Source: Setophaga petechia (taxonomy: Eukaryota; Chordata; Aves; Passeriformes; Parulidae). From it: a DNA stretch of 64,000 nt. The notes under the pieces were generated by a model, which was not told where the DNA came from, did not search any database, and saw only the letters and a program-made list of their open reading frames with translations. The first letter of the stretch is position 1. Each line of letters starts with the position of its first letter. The stretch is taken from positions 744,001 through 808,000 of the forward strand of contig JANCRA010000114.1 in NCBI GenBank assembly GCA_024362935.1, written 5' to 3'. Positions 22,340 to 34,505 of the stretch are shown here, one piece after another. The position numbers and the translations under genes are program-made.

Positions 22340-23520
22340 ATCCTTGGGGCCCTGTAGCATCACAATGGTCCCTTGGTTCCATGATGTCCTCTAGGATCAC
22401 AAGAGATCTTTGTTTCCATGAGTCCCAGTGATACAACAATGGTCTCCTTGGCTCCACGGTGGCACAATGGCCCCTTGCTTCCATGAGGCCTTGCAGTGTC
22501 AAAGTGGTTTCCTTGTTTCCATGGGACGGTGCAATGTCACAGTGGCCCATTGGTTCCATGAGGTCACAGTCTAAAAATGGCCCCTTGGTTCTATTGGGTT
22601 CCCCAGGGTCACAATGGTCCCTTGGTTCCACCAGGCCTGGATGTGTCACACTGGCCCCTTGGTTCCATGGGCACCCGCAGTGTCACAATGGCCCCTTGCT
22701 CCCATGAGGCCTTGCTGTTTCACAATGGACCTTTGGTTCCATGAGGCCCCAGAGTGTCACAATGGTATCCTTGGTTCCAATGGACCCTCCACCCCATGGA
22801 GACCCACAGTGTTCACTGCAGTCCCCTTGGTTCCATGAGGCCCTGCCATGCTGTAATGGCCCCTTGGTTCCAGTGGGTCCCAAAGTGTCAGAACAGTCTC
22901 CATTGTTCCATGAGGCCCCACAAGCTCACTGTCATCCCTTTGGTTCCACAGGGTCCCACAGTGTAACAATGGGCTCTTGGTTCCATGAAGTTCCTCAGTC
23001 ACAATGATCTCCTTGGATCCGCAGTGTCACAGTGGCCCCTTGGCTCCATGTGGCCACGCTGTGTCACAATGGCTCATGGCTCCATGAGGCCACACAGTTT
23101 AACAACAGACCTTTGGTTCCACAAGGCCTTGCTGTGTCACAATGGAATTCTGGTTCCATGAGCTTTCACACTTTGCCAACAGCAGTCTCCTTGGTTCTGC
23201 AGTGTCACCATGGTCCCTTTTTTCCATGAGGTTCCGTAGTAGAACATGGTCACCTTGGTTCTGTGAGGTTCTGCAGTGTCACAATGGACCCATGGTTCCA
23301 TGAAGCCTTGCTGTGTCACAATGGCCCCTTGGTTCCAAGAGGTTTCTCAGGGTCACAATGTTCTCCTTGGAGACGCAGTATAACAATGGACCATTGGTTC
23401 AATGTGGTCCCAGTGTGCCAAAATGGATTTTGGTTCCATGGGGTTCCACTATGTCACAATGGACCCTTTGTTCCATGAGTTTGCACAGTGTCACAGCTGA
23501 CTCCTTGGTTCTGTGAGGCA
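22340..23520 (+). repeat. R1 satellite array, longest
   Basis: About 30 units of the ~38-bp repeat, each with a TTGGTTCCATGAGGCC-like half and a TGTCACAATGG half. Units vary by a few bases and some are truncated. No gene. Confidence 0.9.
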
Positions 23521-23815
23521 CCACCATCACCAAATATCCAAAATATCAGAAAAAGGCTCATTAACACTAATTTCCTATTAACAAGGGTATAATTTATTCA
23601 GGCCTGAGGTCTAGTGAGCAGTGTCACTAAATGTGTATTACAATTTACCCATTACCATAAAACCCACCCAAAGTTCAGTCCTTGCTTTTTCTATCACTGC
23701 ACGCTTGAGCCAGATGTCTTTTTCTCTTCCAACCATCCTTGCTGGGAAAGCAGCCCCTGTGTGCCTTGTTCCTGTGCTAAAAGTTCACAGGCACAGTAAA
23801 AATTAAATTAACCCA
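23521..23815 (+). repeat. R5-associated spacer
   Basis: AT-richer sequence with CAGATGTCTTTTTCTCTTCC and TGCTGGGAAAGCAG that recurs inverted at 57530-57760. It always lies beside the GC-rich end of an R5 block, so it is part of the larger duplicated unit. No gene is recognised. Confidence 0.7.
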
Positions 23816-24460
23816 TTTTGGTATCAAGGCCCAAGGCTTTGTGTGGGCAGGCAGAGGCAGGCAGGAGGCAGAGCTGTCAGCAAAGGAAGGGCCCAGCCAG
23901 GTGGGGCAGCCGGGGGATGCCAACAGCCTGCAGGGACAGAGGCGCAGGGCAGGGACACCGTGGGACAGCCTGGGCTGCACAGGGCACAGGGATGGGCAGC
24001 AGCTGCAAGACAGCCCTGCCAGAGCCAACTTGGGCAGCACTTTGGCCATGGCTGCTGGGCCTGGGCCTGAGGCCACGAGGGGACAAGTGACCCTTGCAGG
24101 CCTGGGGCCTCATTGCCTCCTTGTCCCTGCTCAGCAGCCTGGCAGGGGCCGCCCCATGCTCCTGCCCTTGGCATTGCCCATCCCCACATGCCAGTGCCCA
24201 TCCTGGGAAGAGCCCTGAGCAAGGAGGGAGGGACAGGATCTGCCTGGCCAGGGGCTGGGGCTCAGGCCTTGGCCCTTTGCATTCCTGAAACACATCCAGG
24301 TTTGCTCAGCACCAGAGACACCTTTGCCTTGCTTGTGCCCAGCTGTCATCACTGCCTCCAGTGTTCTGCTCTAGCTGGAACCTGGAGACACTTTCTCAGT
24401 TGTGTCCCTGATAGGGATCTCTTCAAAATACAAGAGACTTCAATGTTTCAATGTAACTGA
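23816..24460 (-). repeat. R5 block, inverted copy
   Basis: Reverse complement of R5 at 20200-20830 (CAGGCAGAGGCAGGCAGGAGG and ACACCTTTGCCTTGCTTG). It is highly similar to the copy at 56930-57540. Long overlapping open frames on both strands mirror those of the other copies and are regarded as incidental. Confidence 0.85.
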
Positions 24461-24975
24461 GTTCTTGAGGGGTTTGTGGCATCACTGAGGGAGTTGTGAC
24501 ATCACATTGCTGGCTGTAATGTCACAGAGTAGGATGTAAGGCCATAGAGAAGACTCTGCCATTACAGAGTGTGGACCTGTGGCATCAGAGGGTGGGTTGT
24601 GGCTGTGTAACATCATAGAGCAGGCTGTGACATCACATAACAGACTGTGACATCACAAGGTCACTTTGTGACATCACGGTCGTTTATGACATCACAGCAC
24701 TGCTGTATGACATTACAGGGTAATATAATAGAGTTGGCTCTCTGAAATCACAGGAGCAGTGTGACATCACAGGTGGTGTATGAAGTCACAGGGCAGTGTG
24801 ACATCACAGAGAAGGCTGTGTAACATCACAAGGGGGCTATGTGACATCAAAGGAGCTGTGTGAGGTCACTGACAAGATCAATCCTCCCTGCCTCCCCCTC
24901 CCAGTTTACCCCAGAGAAATCCAATCCTGCTCATGCGCAGTGGGGTCCCCTGGCCCCCCAGGTCCCCCCACCAAT
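24461..24975 (-). repeat. R2 array and R4 fragment, inverted
   Basis: 24461-24865 holds inverted R2 units (TGTGACATCACA). 24866-24975 is a short remnant of the GC-rich end of inverted R4 (CCAATCCTGCTCATGCGCAG, GTCCCCTGGCCCCCCAGGTC). The rest of R4 is missing, and the sequence jumps straight into R1. Confidence 0.82.
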
Positions 24976-25870
24976 GTCACAATGATCCCTACATTCCATG
25001 GAACCACACACCTCTATTCCGTGTGTGGAATGCCAGCTGTGTGGCTCCATGGAGTGTAGGGATCTTTGTGACACTGAGAGGCCCAATCAAAGCAAGGGTC
25101 CATTGTGTCACCACGGGACCTCATGCAACTGTGGAGACCATTGTGACACTTTGGGGTGTCATGGAGCTAAAGGTCCATTGTGACATTGCAAGGCCTCATG
25201 GAACCATGGACAGACCATTAGGACACTTCACAGCCTCATGTAACACTGTGAGGCACCATGGAAACAAGGAGACCATTGTGCCACTGAGGAGACCCATGGA
25301 ATCACAGAGACCATTGTGATGCTATGAGGCCCCATGAAATAAGCAAAGCATTGTGACACTGTGAAGCCTCATGGAACCAGTGAGAACATTGTGACCCTGG
25401 GGGTCCCCACAGAACCAAGAGGACCATTGTGATCCTGTGGGGCCTCGTGAAACCAAGAGGCCTTTGTGACACTCAGGACTGCATGGAATCAAAGGTCCAG
25501 TGTGACATTGCAGGGACTCGTGTCATCAATGATCCATTGTGACACTGTGGAACCAAAGGACACCATTGTGACACTGCAAACCCCCAGGGTCCAAAGGTCC
25601 ATTGTGACACTGCAGGGCTCATGGAACAGAGGAGTCATGTCACATTGTGGGGTCTATGGAACCACGGAGACCGTTGTGACACTGCAAGCCCTCATGGAAT
25701 TGTTGGGACAGCTGTGACACTGCAGGGCCTTCTGGAACCTAAGTGCCATTATGAAACTGTGGGACCCCATAGAAACAAGTCACCATTATGGCACTGTGGG
25801 GCCTCATGGATCCAAGGCACTATTGTGACACTGTGGGGCCCCACAAAACCAAGGGAACATGGAACAAGTT
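24976..25870 (-). repeat. R1 satellite with an inversion point, then inverted array
   Basis: 24976-25015 is one R1 unit in plus orientation (ATGTCACAATGATCC). From about 25030 the units are inverted (TTTGTGACACTGAGAGGCC), so the orientation flips inside a single unit near 25020. The inverted array runs to 25870 and joins R3 through the inverted CTCAACATGCC-type tail (25870-25945). Confidence 0.88.
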
Positions 25871-25944
25871 TGGCTGGTTTGGCCTCCCAGGGGCCACCTG
25901 ACTGGTCCAGTTGACCTTGCCATGTTCAGGGTCTCTTCTCTTCT

Positions 25945-26395
25945 GCTAAAGAAACACTGAGGCTCCATGCTTTCCTTCCTATGGAAAAGCACTCTCTTTC
26001 TCCAGGCACCCATGACCAGAACTGCAATTTCACTTCCAAGTTTCCTTATATCCAGAGATTGTTCCCATAGGAATATTGCCAGGACAAGTCTGGTTGGCAA
26101 TGTTTTCATGAGGGTCACCTCACATCGGTCCCCAAAAGCCTGGGTAAGGCTCCCTGCTTTCCTTCCCATGGGAAAGAACTGTCCTGCTTCTCCAGGTGCT
26201 CATGGCTGAGATTGGGCTTCCACCTCCAAAATTCCCTATATCCAAAGACTGCTCCCAGACAAAATCTTCCATTCCTGAAAAGTCTGGCTGGCCTTGGCCT
26301 AGTGAGGCTCTCACCTGCCTTCCAAACACTGGGAATCTGTGCTTTCCTTCCTATGGAAAAGAACTGTTCCTCTCTTCCAGGTGCCCATGGCCAGA
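25945..26395 (-). repeat. R3 tandem repeat array, inverted
   Basis: Two to three units reading TCCTATGGAAAAG and TCCAGGCACCCATGACCAGA on the plus strand, the reverse complement of R3. It joins R6 at about 26395. Confidence 0.85.
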
Positions 26396-27478
26396 ATTGA
26401 GATTTCCCCTCCAAAATTCCCTATTGTGACAGACTGGAGGAGATTGTGTTGGCTCAAAACATTTCATGTGTGTGGCGGAGGAAGGGGCAGGTCCAGCCTT
26501 GCCCTGCCCTGGAACCCCAGCCCTGCCCTGCCCTGGAACCCCAATCCCCCCAGAGCCTCTATCCCAGCCCAGCAGTGGCTGCCAGTCCCTGGCACAGCAC
26601 AGGCAATGCTCCACAGCCACCTCTGCAGCCCCAGCCCAGCTCCTGAGGGACCAAATGAGCCCAAGCCCCACCCGGGGGAAGGGCCCAGGGAGACCAAGGG
26701 GTATTGAAGGCTGACCACAAGGCAAGCACACATCTTGACCCTACCTCCTCTTGGAATTTCTGTCTGAACAGTGCTGGAATGCAGGAGTTGGTAGCTGTGT
26801 GTGTGTGCTTCTCTGTATCTTTTTTGTCTTTCTCTCTTTCTGTGTCTTCTGTTGCTGCGCTCCTGCAAATTTTGATTAACATTAAATTGAACAGGCTTAG
26901 AGTTTGTGAAGTTGAATGGGCCAAGTAAATGCTTTGAGAGATGTTTTTTGTTGATTGAATGTCTGTTGGAATTTGACATGAGAAGAATTTTAAAAAGTAA
27001 TACAAAACTTTTTGTGTTACTGACCATCTGTTAAACCACTAAGATACTGAACAAACCTCTGTGAAACACAAATGTTAAAGGTGAAAAAACCCAGGAACCT
27101 CCTCTTTCTTTTCCAGTCAACAAAGAAGCAGTGTGCCCCAGCCCCGGCCCCATCTCAACCAAACCAAACCAAACCAAACCAAACCAAGCAACTCTGCCAT
27201 GGGCTGAGCCCCTTCCCCCCTCCCCAGGCTGCCCCTCCCCATCAGCCCCATTCTGACCAAACCAAACCCCAACAACTCCCAAACAGGAAAACAAGAGGCT
27301 ACGAAACCCCAACCAGAACAAAGCCAGCTACAGGTATTAAAATCTTACTATCAAGTCGCCTCCCCCCAACACAACTTAAACCAGAAAACGCTACAATGTA
27401 CAACCCACACAAAATAACCCTTCAACTAAAATTAAACAAAAAAAGCGCCAAAAATAAACAATAAAACCAATTTTAACA
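26390..27478 (+). repeat. R6 block, copy 2
   Basis: Direct copy of 6301-7416, with the same ACATTAAATTGA region and (AACCA)n tract (27155-27187). Near 27473 it contains the uninterrupted version of the site where ERV-A inserted in copy 1. No gene. Confidence 0.82.
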
Positions 27479-28440
27479 CAACCCAACCACAACTTCCACC
27501 ACAAGTTACTGGTGTGTCAGGTGTTAATCCTTTCACTACTTCAATCCTCCCTCAAGTAAAAGAAAAAAAGAAAATATAAACATATAAAAAAAATCATAAA
27601 AGTCAGGATAGAAGAAAATAAATCCCAAATAAAAAAAGAAGAAAAAATAGTTTATCTGAAAACTAAAATCCTCTTATAAACTATAAAAAAAACCTCTTTT
27701 TCTTTATAACACATAAAACTATTAAAAAAATTAAATATTCAAAATAATATCAAACAAAAACCCTCCATATGAAAATAAAAAAAATTTAAAAAACTTGTAA
27801 CTTCATATAAAGTTTAAACAGGAAAAAAAAAAAGTAATCCAGTGTCCCCAGGAGAAGATCTCTATTCCCAGAGATTAAAATAATTTTAAAAGTAAATAAT
27901 AAAAACTTTTACCTTTAAATAACTCATCTTTAAAACCATACCCTATAAGTCGACATGCCCCATCAACAAGCTGAAAAAGAATCCTGTAGCAATAAAAACA
28001 ACTTCACAATAACAAAGTTCCCCAGACAATTGTTATCCTTGACAAAATTAAAACCACAAAAACTATTTTTTCTACTTGTAAAAAAATCTCCATAACCTTA
28101 ACAAGAAAAACATCACTTTCTAAGTAAACTAAATAAAGACTATTCGAAAAATAGCAAACTTACTAGAAATTTTAAATTTACATTCTATGCATTATCAGTA
28201 AAATAAAAGTTGTAAAGAAAAAAACGTTATAAAAATTTTATTTTAATTCCTACATCCTTTTGTCTTTTTTATTTTAATAAAATATTCTTTATACTCTTTT
28301 AAAATTTTAGGCCTACTTTACCTTTCTCCTAATCCTATCTCTCAGCAAAATATATACACAAGTAATTAACCAACACTAAAACCCACCACACTCATCAATA
28401 TATTAATTAAGAAATCTCAAGATTAGGAAAATCTTAAATT
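27479..28440 (+). other. A-rich low-complexity sequence
   Basis: Nearly 1 kb of A-rich sequence with many A5-A12 runs and few G. No open frame longer than about 60 codons and no recognisable motif. It continues from R6 copy 2 and could be the rest of that repeat. Confidence 0.6.
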
Positions 28441-30640
28441 AACAAACCAAAAACTCTAGTAAAGGTTTTTATTTTTTGCTTTTGATCTCCTGACAATCTC
28501 TTATTGGTAATTCTCCAGTGAGTCCAACTCACAGGACACAAACAATTGAATTTGCTTTTATATGTCTCACTGAGAGAGTTGTTTGGGGAATGGGGGTCAG
28601 GGCTTGTGTGTCCTGCTTGGCCCAGCCCAGGCAGGGCTTTCCCAGCCACATCCCACACTCCATTGCCCAGCTGGAGCCGCTGGTGCCTCTGAGTTGTGCT
28701 GCCCCAGCCCCAGGGACGCTCTCCTTGTCTGCCCATTGCCCCACGCTCTCTGGGCAGGGATGGCCTCAGTGGGGGCTGCTGACATCCTCAGCACCTTGGA
28801 GGCTGCTGCTGAATTTTCCTGCTGCAGAGGCTTCTTCAGCCTTCAGCTCTTGAGTGCAGGAATTCAGTGTCCCAGGGCTCATTAACATTCAGAACACCTG
28901 AACAAGCCAAGCCTCTGGGAATAATTTAATTTAATTTTTAAAATTGCTTGTTCAGCCTTCACCTCTTCAGTGCAGGAATTCAGTGTCCCAGGGCTCATTA
29001 ACTTTCAGAATACCTTGACAAGCCAAGCCTCTGGGAAAAACTGGATTTCAGTTTTCAAATCATTTGTGGTTAATTTGACTGATTTCAGTAGTGTGTTCAA
29101 ACAGAATGTATTCTATTTACAAAGACAGTGAGAAAACTTTTTCTAGGTCCTGTTTAGGTTTTATTCCTGTTCATAAATCAAAATGTGTAGTCTCCAATTG
29201 AAATTGAATCCAAGTACCTCCTCATGCAGTTTGAATAGATATGAGAATCAAGACCCTTCCTGGCTGACAATCAATCAGACTCTGTCCCTACCCCCACCCC
29301 ACCATTTCCCCCATCCCAGCCCTGGCACTCAGAGCAGCCTTGTGCAAATCTGAGCTCCCTCCAGCCCAGGCTGCACCTGCAGCTTGCAGCTCCTTGGCTC
29401 CAACTCCCACCTGCTTTCCTTGGAGAAGGAGCTGCCTGAGACACAGAGGGATGTTCATTTCTTGTCAGCCAACAAAGCCAAGGGAAGGCACAGCTCCATC
29501 AAATGCAAAAATCATTCTTCTCCCTGGGTATGCCTTGCACCCGATCCCTAAAGCCTGTCCTGTTTCCTTCATCCCTCCTTTACAAGGGACATTCTGGGAC
29601 AAGGGAGCTCTGTCCTGACTATGGAGGGAGGTCTGAGTGCAGCCACTGGAGTGGGAACCACAACTCATCAGGTTTGTGTCCTTTGAGGGACCAGGAACTG
29701 GTGAGACTCAGAGGCACAGAAAAGTTTCTCTTCATGACCAACCGAAAAAATATGAACATGATAAAATTTAATAAACATCAAAACACTTCTCTCAGCTCAT
29801 TGTGATAGCCCAGCAACATCTGACACGTCCACCATCCACAAGGGTTTGCCATAGAGGAAGGATTTTAGACACAGACATAAAAAGAGATGATAAAAACAAA
29901 AAAAAATACAACTAAGATGCTGACTAAGGAGTTATTTAAATTTCTGAAAGATTGGGCAACTCTCTGAAGCTCAAAGCATGAAGCCACTCAAGGGAGATGC
30001 ATTGGAATGACCAGAGAACAGCTGCAGGAGGAAGTCTGGGAGCAATGGGAAGGACATAGATGCAGCTGTTCTAAAAGAAGACACGTCCGTAGACATGGTC
30101 ATTTAAACAGGAGAGCTGGAAACACCTGAAGGAAGAGGGTCATGAAATATTAGACTGGATGTTGATAGCAAAGGTATAGGGAAAGATCAGTATTTCTTCT
30201 TCTGCCATTGGTAGAAGAATCCAGTAGATTCAGGAAATCTCTGTTCCTGGTGGGAAAAATTCGCCATTCCTTAAAAGCAGTCAAATGACCCAAAAACCAA
30301 AGATTTGATTGTATATTACAAAACTAAAAGGTATTAACACACCTGTGTCCCTTTCCAGGCAGACATCAGCTGTGTGCCCATGAACAGGCAGTGCCACTTG
30401 TGCTCTGAGGTGCCCAGCTGGGATTGGATCTCTCCCACAGCACCTGAGGGAGAGCAGAGCACCTTGCAAGCTGCAGGTCCCTGACAGTCCCGCAGGGCTC
30501 CTGTACCAACAACATCTGCTCTGCTCCAGTCTGAAACAGGGCCCAGCACGGTGCCAGGATCATCAGAGAGCTGAGGTGTGTGCTGGAATTCAATGCCCAA
30601 CCTTGCTCAATCTGTGATTCTGTGGAAGCAGCCTTGGAAC
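28441..30640 (+). other. Intergenic DNA with one short tandem duplication
   Basis: No gene or known element was recognised. A tandem duplication of about 118 bp is present: TTCAGCCTTCAGCTCTTGAG (28837) and TTCAGCCTTCACCTCTTCAG (about 28953) each begin a copy containing GTCCCAGGGCTCATTAAC and AAGCCAAGCCTCTGGGA. Open frames here are at most about 125 codons and lie in mixed frames. Confidence 0.55.
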
Positions 30641-31260
30641 AGTTGTAAGAGCCTGGGGACAATGGAATCAAGGGGCCATTGCTCCATTGCAAGGACTCTG
30701 GGAACTGAGGGAACAATTGTGACACTGTGGTGCCCCATGGAACCAAGAGTCCCTGGTGACACTGCAGGATCTTGTGTCACCAGGGCTCCATTGTGACACT
30801 GCAGCACCAAGAAATTCATTGTGGCACTCTGAAGCCTCAGGGAACCAAGAAGCCACTGTGACCCTGCAGGGCCTTGTGGAACCATGCAGAGCATTGTGAC
30901 AGAGCAGGACCTGGTGTCATGGTGGGGCCATTGTGACACTGCAGGACCCCATGGAACCAAGGGGCCAGGTCTGCTCCTCTGGGACTCCTGGAATGAAGGA
31001 AACATGTTTGACACCGTGGAGGCCATTGGGACCAAGAGGCCATTGTGACACTGTGGAACCAAGGAGAGCATTGCTGCACTGCCAGACCTCACGGAACCAA
31101 GGATCCATTGTGACACTGCAGGGCCCAAGGGTCCAAAGGACTTTGTGACATCAAGGGGTCTCATGGAACAAAAGAGACATTGTGACACTGGGAGGTCTCA
31201 TGGAAACATGGAGACCATTAGGACACTCTGGGGCCTCAAGGAACCACGGTGACACCAAGT
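30640..31260 (-). repeat. R1 satellite array, inverted
   Basis: Inverted ~38-bp units (CATTGTGACACTGTGG, CATGGAACCAAG). The array stops at the CR1 fragment. Open frames up to 193 codons on the minus strand are the repetitive reading of the satellite. Confidence 0.9.
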
Positions 31261-31264
31261 TTTG

Positions 31265-31660
31265 TGGGAGTGTTGTTGTCTGCTGGAGGGTAGGAGGGCT
31301 CTGCACAGGGCCCTGCACAGGCTGGATCAAGGGCCCAAATCCAACAAGGTGAGGTTTAACAAGACCAAGTGTCGGGTCCTGCACTTTGGCCACAATGACC
31401 CCTGCAGCACTACAGGCTGGGGACAGAGTGGCTGGAGAGCAGCCAGGCAGAAAGGGACCGGCAGGGACTGATGGACAGCAGGCTGGACATGAGGCAGCAG
31501 TGTGCCCAGGTGGGCAAGAAGGCCAATGGCTCCTGGCCTGGATCAGGAATGGTGTGGCCAGCAGGAGCAGGGCAGTGGTTCTTCCCCTGTGCTCAGCACT
31601 GCTTGGGCAGTACCTCGAGTGCTGTGTCCAGTTCTGGACCCCCTGAAGTGGACAATTTGA
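31265..31660 (+). mobile_element. CR1 LINE fragment (RT C-terminus)
   Basis: Translation shows the conserved C-terminal text of CR1 ORF2. [18 protein letters not shown] lies near 31345-31395 in one frame, then [20 protein letters not shown] and [10 protein letters not shown] lie in another near 31553-31645. A frameshift around 31450 separates them. The fragment is plus-oriented and truncated at both ends; the usual 3' repeat tail of CR1 is not seen. CR1 is the dominant LINE of birds and reptiles and supports the avian call. Confidence 0.88.
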
Positions 31661-32694
31661 AAAAATTTGTAGCAGGAGGAGTAAAGAAAGCAAAGGTGAA
31701 GCAAAGGAAATGCTGAGGGCAGTTTGGGGGTGGGTGCCAGGCAACCCTGGCTCTGAGCAACAGCATCTGCAGTGGCACAAGAAACTCCCAGCTGATGGGA
31801 ACAAACTTTCTGGCTGAGTGCAGAGGCCAGGACAAAGCTGAGTGCTTTCCCTGCTGTCCCCCAGCTCTTGCTGGCCCCAGGGGCTGATGGCATTTGTGCT
31901 GCCTCAGGTTCATGTCCCCACAGCAACAGCATGGGGGTGCTCCCGCCTGCTGTGTGCAATGCAAACAGGGGCTGCTGAGCCAGTGCTGCCGTGTCTGTGC
32001 CTGCAAGGATGGGGCAGCTGTGTGAGCTGGGGGAGAGGCCAGGGCTGCAGAGGGGGGATGTTGTTGGCAGCTGCATCAGGACGCTCTGGGACGCTGCCCT
32101 GGGCTGTGCAGCGCACTGGGGATGGATCAGCCCCTGCTCTGCTGCTCCTTCCCGTCTGCCCCAGGGCCCTTGCAGAGCCCCAGCCATGCTGTTTGCCCCC
32201 AGCCTGCCCACGGCCAGCCTGGGGCTGCTGACGGGGCTTTTCTGTGCTGAGCATTGGCCTGGCCGTGTTCTTGAGAGAGCCTGGGCAAGGAGCCTGGAGC
32301 CCCCAGGGCCTGGCCTGAGGCGTCAGCGCTGCCCCAGCAGCGCCCATGGCCTGTCCCTGCTGCAGCCCCGGCACTGCCACCCCCAGGGCTGTGCCTGGCC
32401 CCGAGAGCACTCAGGCCCTGCAGCAACACCAGGGCCACCAGGGCAGCGGGGCAGGGCCACGGCAGCAGCACTGGCAACACCAAGTGCTGCTGCTGCTGCT
32501 GGGCACAGCTGCTGGGCCAGCACTGATCTGCCCCAGCTCGGCACACAGACACTGCTGCTGCAGCTCCAAAGAAGGCAACAAAAGGGCATCTCTGCAGAAA
32601 ACTCTGCTGGGAGAGATCCTTTAGTTCCTTTAAAGACACTGAGAGCACAGCCCCTCATTGACACAGTCTGTGTCCACAGGGAAGGTGGAAAGTG
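31661..32694 (+). other. GC-rich sequence, no feature recognised
   Basis: GC-rich DNA with CTGCTG-type tracts (32490-32505). Open frames up to 234 codons occur simultaneously on both strands, which reflects low stop frequency rather than a gene. No splice-consistent protein similarity was recognised. Confidence 0.5.
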
Positions 32695-32929
32695 ATGGTG
32701 GTCACAGGGGTTTACAGGTGAAGGAAGGGATGAGAATCTTTATTCCATGATCAGAAGGCTTGATTTATTATTTTATGATATATATATATAACATTATGAC
32801 TATACTAAGAGAAATAGATATGAGAAGGCTTCTTCAGAAGCTGGCTAAGGTAAGAATGGAATAGAAAGAATGATAATGAAGGCAGCTTTCTCCGACTCTG
32901 TCGGAGAAAGCTCCGTCTTGATTGGCCAT
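32695..32929 (-). mobile_element. Truncated LTR, same family as 21130-21513
   Basis: Shared text includes GTTTACAGG, TCAGAAGGCTTGATTTATT, TTTTATGATAT and ending ATTGGCCAT, in the same minus orientation. It is cut exactly where the ERV-C 5' LTR begins (32930). The missing half was not found on the far side of ERV-C, so the break is not a simple insertion. Confidence 0.75.
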
Positions 32930-33684
32930 TGTGATAAATAGGTATGATTCGTGCTGATAAAATTGAAACAATAATCAATATTAGTACAGTAATTTTATTA
33001 ATTATTATATTAATTGGGAATAATAAAATTAGTTAAAAGTGGTAATGCCAAAGAAGAGAGGGAGAGGAGGGGCTCCATCCCCCCCTCCCGGCAGATGTTC
33101 ACAAGGACAGGAGGAAAGAAGCTGAAGATATAGTTGCTAAAAAGAAAGCAAAACCTGGTTGCTAGAAAGGAAGCAAAACCTGGTTGGGCCTCAGAAAATG
33201 CTAATTATAAGGGATTTATTGCCTTGATATGTAGATATAGTGATATGTTAGTTTTGGCTTACATTGTACTGGCTTGGTGCGCCTGTGTAACCCAAAGGTG
33301 AATTAAAGGACACAGAGGAAGACTACGAAATCTTCATCAGACGACCCCCAAAAGTACTTGTGCAACCACCAAACTGAGTGGTGGCGCATGCACAGTAAAG
33401 GTGGTGATGAAGGCGGAGATAGAAATGTGACAAACTGAAAATAGGAGATAGTATTAACCCATGGCATATAAGGGGGTAATTTTTACTTGGCAAGCTTGTA
33501 CATGAGGTGGCAAGGGCCCCGGAACCCTGCACTCCGTACCCCGCGGTTATCTTTTGCTTATGCGTTATTATTTGAACCAAATTATCCCTTATTTATGTAT
33601 TTTCTAAACAATTTAATTAAAATTGCTGCTATCTCAAATATTGTTTGGTTTTTTTTATGAAGGGATAATTGGGCAAACATAACA
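32930..33684 (+). repeat. ERV-C 5' LTR
   Basis: Starts TGTGATAAATAGGTATG and ends AACATAACA. It is nearly collinear with 39742-40482 but has ~15 bp more near 33140-33170, where AAGCAAAACCTGGTTG is tandemly repeated. A CATATAAGGGGG TATA-like box is near 33464. The LTR has a characteristic AT-rich first 130 bp. Confidence 0.9.
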
Positions 33685-33687
33685 ATT

Positions 33688-33705
33688 TGGTGCCGATACC
33701 CGGGA
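33688..33705 (+). other. ERV-C primer binding site, tRNA-Phe-like
   Basis: TGGTGCCGATACCCGGGA matches the complement of vertebrate tRNA-Phe 3' end at 17 of 18 positions (T for A at position 10). It lies three bases after the LTR. Confidence 0.88.
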
Positions 33706-34505
33706 CCCTCTTGACCCTGGCAGGGGTGGATAGTTCCTGGGAAGGAGCTGCCCACCAGACTTCTAAGTGGTCCCAAGGCTAGACCACTCTCCCTTGGGAA
33801 AAAGAGAGTCTTTATTACAATAACGCATAAGCAAATTAGTTATTAAAAGCGTGCATGAGAGGCTCCATCAGAGTGCCGGCTTATAGGAGAGAGTACCCAT
33901 AGAAAACTTCTTTGTGCACGAAGACCCTCATGAGAAAAGGAGGCTGTGAGTATCACGGGGTTTTGGGTCGGGGGGCGGCTGTATGCATGTGTGAGTGTGT
34001 GTGGAGGATCTGAGACGGGGGCTGGGCAGTTCCAGACCCCCGAAGCGAGTGGGACCTCCCAGTACCGCGTTTTTGCGCCCTCCGAGAGGAGGCCGGCCGG
34101 GAAAGGAGGGAAGCGAGAGAAAAGTGAACGAGTGGGGACCCCGGGAGGGTTTGACCCAGGAGGAAGGAGAAGGTCTCTGGTCCAGGCACCCGTGGGAAGG
34201 TCCTTGGGCAGGAGGGAGTAGGAAGACTGAGAAAGAGTGATTGAATATGTTCAATTTCCTTGGAGGAGCTGGTAGCAGGCAATTTAGTATGTGATTAGAT
34301 GGTGAGAGGACAGGGCTAATAGATTGAGAAAGAGAGAGAGATAGGAGTGGAACAAGTAGATTGCAGAGGGAGAGATAGGAGTGGAACAGGTAGATTGAAA
34401 AGGCAGTGTGACAGAGTAGTAAGTGAGGAAGTTGAACCACGGGGTGAGTGTGGGAAACTAAGATTTTCCTGGTACCGAGGATTTCTTGGTTTGTTGCCAC
34501 CAGAA
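33706..34505 (+). other. ERV-C leader
   Basis: An 800-bp untranslated leader. The middle (34010-34160, CAGTACCGCGTTTTTGCG and GGAAGCGAGAG) is recognisably related to the ERV-D leader (44755-44870), another sign of common ancestry. GTGTGAGTGTGTGTGG tracts near 33985 could include a splice donor. No open gene. Confidence 0.65.

Noticed and set aside
31543..32695. Overlapping frames of 166-234 codons on both strands
   Set aside because: High GC and few stops explain them. Codon pattern and composition give no preferred frame, and part of the area is CR1.
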